NCBI GenBank assembly: GCA_015661035.1
Contig: JACVJA010000066.1
Span: forward strand, 1-7,514
Direction: 5' to 3'
DNA from: Candidatus Calidifonticultor daggyaiensis
Lineage (GTDB): Bacteria > Actinomycetota > Humimicrobiia > Humimicrobiales > Humimicrobiaceae
DNA: 7,514 nucleotides
In this document: piece by piece, positions 6,819 to 7,514 of the stretch
How positions within the stretch are numbered: the stretch's first letter is position 1
How the letters are laid out: each line of letters starts with the position of its first letter
The notes under the pieces: generated by a model
The model's input: only the letters and a program-made list of their open reading frames with translations
The model's database searches: none
What the model was told of the DNA's origin: nothing
Position numbers and translations under genes: made by a program

Positions 6819-7514
6819 TTACTTGATATTTATTACTGTAGACTCCATTTTCTTAATATTAAACTGTAATTGGCTATCATTTGAACTAATCTCAACAATA
6901 CTTCCTGGTTTAATTTCACCACTTATTAACTTTTCTGAAAGAACATCTTCAATATAGTTTTGAATTGCCCTTCTCATTGGTCTGGCACCCATTGTGGAGT
7001 CATAGCCCTTTTCTATGAGAAAATCTTTTGCCGATTCCTTAAGTTCCAACATTATACCTTGGATTTCTAATTGTTGTGCAATTCTTGAAATCATTAAATC
7101 TATAATTTGATAAACTTCTTTCTTTGTAAGTTTATGGAATACAATAATCTCATCGATTCTATTTAAAAATTCAGGCCTAAAAGCCTTTTTTAATTCACTC
7201 ATCACTTTATTTTTAATTTCTTCATAACTTAAATCTTCATCATCAACTTTTCTAAAGCCTAAAGGGTTATTTTTATGTATCTCCCTAGCACCCAAGTTGG
7301 ATGTCATTATTATTACAGTATTTTTAAAATCTACTCTTCTACCTTGAGAATCAGTTAAATGACCATCTTCAAAAATCTGTAGTAATATGTTAAATACATC
7401 AGGATGAGCTTTTTCAATTTCATCCAATAGTATTACACTATAAGGCCTTCTCTTTATTTTTTCAGTTAATTGACCGCCTTCATCATAACCTATATAACCA
7501 GGAGGCGAACCTAC
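6819..7514 (-). CDS. clpC: ATP-dependent Clp protease ATP-binding subunit ClpC, C-terminal fragment
   Basis: The last 231 codons of a gene whose 5' end lies beyond the window; a full ClpC has about 810 residues. The visible part is most of the second AAA+ module, lacking its Walker A. In fragment numbering: pore loop VGSPPGYIGYDEGG at 1-14, Walker B VILLDE at 27-32, sensor 1 TSN at 71-73, LGF at 85-87, arginine finger in FLNRID (R119), and sensor 2 GARP (R178) in the small domain. The LGF tripeptide sits where ClpC and ClpA carry their ClpP-docking loop, which argues for a ClpP partner and against the disaggregase ClpB. The protein unfolds substrates and feeds them to ClpP in the cytoplasm. 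ClpE is a possible alternative, since the N-terminal part is not visible, but the position directly before disA fits clpC. The frame is open to the window edge from 7514. Confidence 0.93.
   Translation of the reverse strand, partial: VGSPPGYIGYDEGGQLTEKIKRRPYSVILLDEIEKAHPDVFNILLQIFEDGHLTDSQGRRVDFKNTVIIMTSNLGAREIHKNNPLGFRKVDDEDLSYEEIKNKVMSELKKAFRPEFLNRIDEIIVFHKLTKKEVYQIIDLMISRIAQQLEIQGIMLELKESAKDFLIEKGYDSTMGARPMRRAIQNYIEDVLSEKLISGEIKPGSIVEISSNDSQLQFNIKKMESTVINIK

Noticed and set aside
1..7514. The possibility that the window holds a defence, mobile or secondary-metabolism system.
   Set aside because: All eight genes are recognisable housekeeping genes in a conserved order, no gap exceeds 146 bp, and no transposase, integrase, repeat array or toxin-antitoxin pair is seen on either strand.

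Overview
The window is a housekeeping block from a bacterial chromosome with very low G+C. All eight genes lie on the minus strand. In transcription order they are: the 3' part of clpC (7514 to 6819), disA, ispD, ispF, gltX, cysE, cysS, and the 5' end of an rlmB-type 23S rRNA methyltransferase gene that runs off the window at base 1. This order is the known Bacillota (Firmicutes) cluster clpC-radA-disA-yacL-ispD-ispF-gltX-cysE-cysS-mrnC-rlmB, with radA, yacL and mrnC absent from their usual places. The proteins read as Bacillota-like: CysE and DisA closely resemble what I recall of the Bacillus versions. A related low-GC lineage, such as an uncultured sister phylum, cannot be excluded from this sequence alone.

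Layout. ClpC, an AAA+ unfoldase that works with ClpP, is followed after 15 bp by DisA, a diadenylate cyclase that makes c-di-AMP and scans DNA. A 67 bp gap leads to IspD. A 134 bp gap with a possible promoter leads to IspF, another enzyme of the MEP isoprenoid pathway. A 61 bp gap leads to GltX (glutamyl-tRNA synthetase). A 146 bp, almost pure A/T spacer separates GltX from a tight trio: CysE (serine acetyltransferase), 11 bp, CysS (cysteinyl-tRNA synthetase), 1 bp, RlmB. The trio joins the committed step of cysteine synthesis to the charging of tRNA-Cys. No intergenic stretch exceeds 146 bp, so transcription could run through the whole block. I found no G/C-rich rho-independent terminator, T-box, riboswitch, tRNA, mobile element or CRISPR array.

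Novelty. I do not see an undescribed biological system. The points worth a second look are protein-level: CysS lacks the first histidine of its HIGH motif (it reads SIGN) and carries a long Asn/Lys-rich insertion before its MDDDFN motif. GltX has a comparable insertion in its C-terminal half and a zinc knuckle with three cysteines but no histidine. At the gene-order level, disA sits directly behind clpC without radA, and cysS directly before rlmB without mrnC. Several starts are non-ATG (cysS TTG, rlmB GTG), and the gltX start is better placed at 4258 than at the upstream in-frame TTG.
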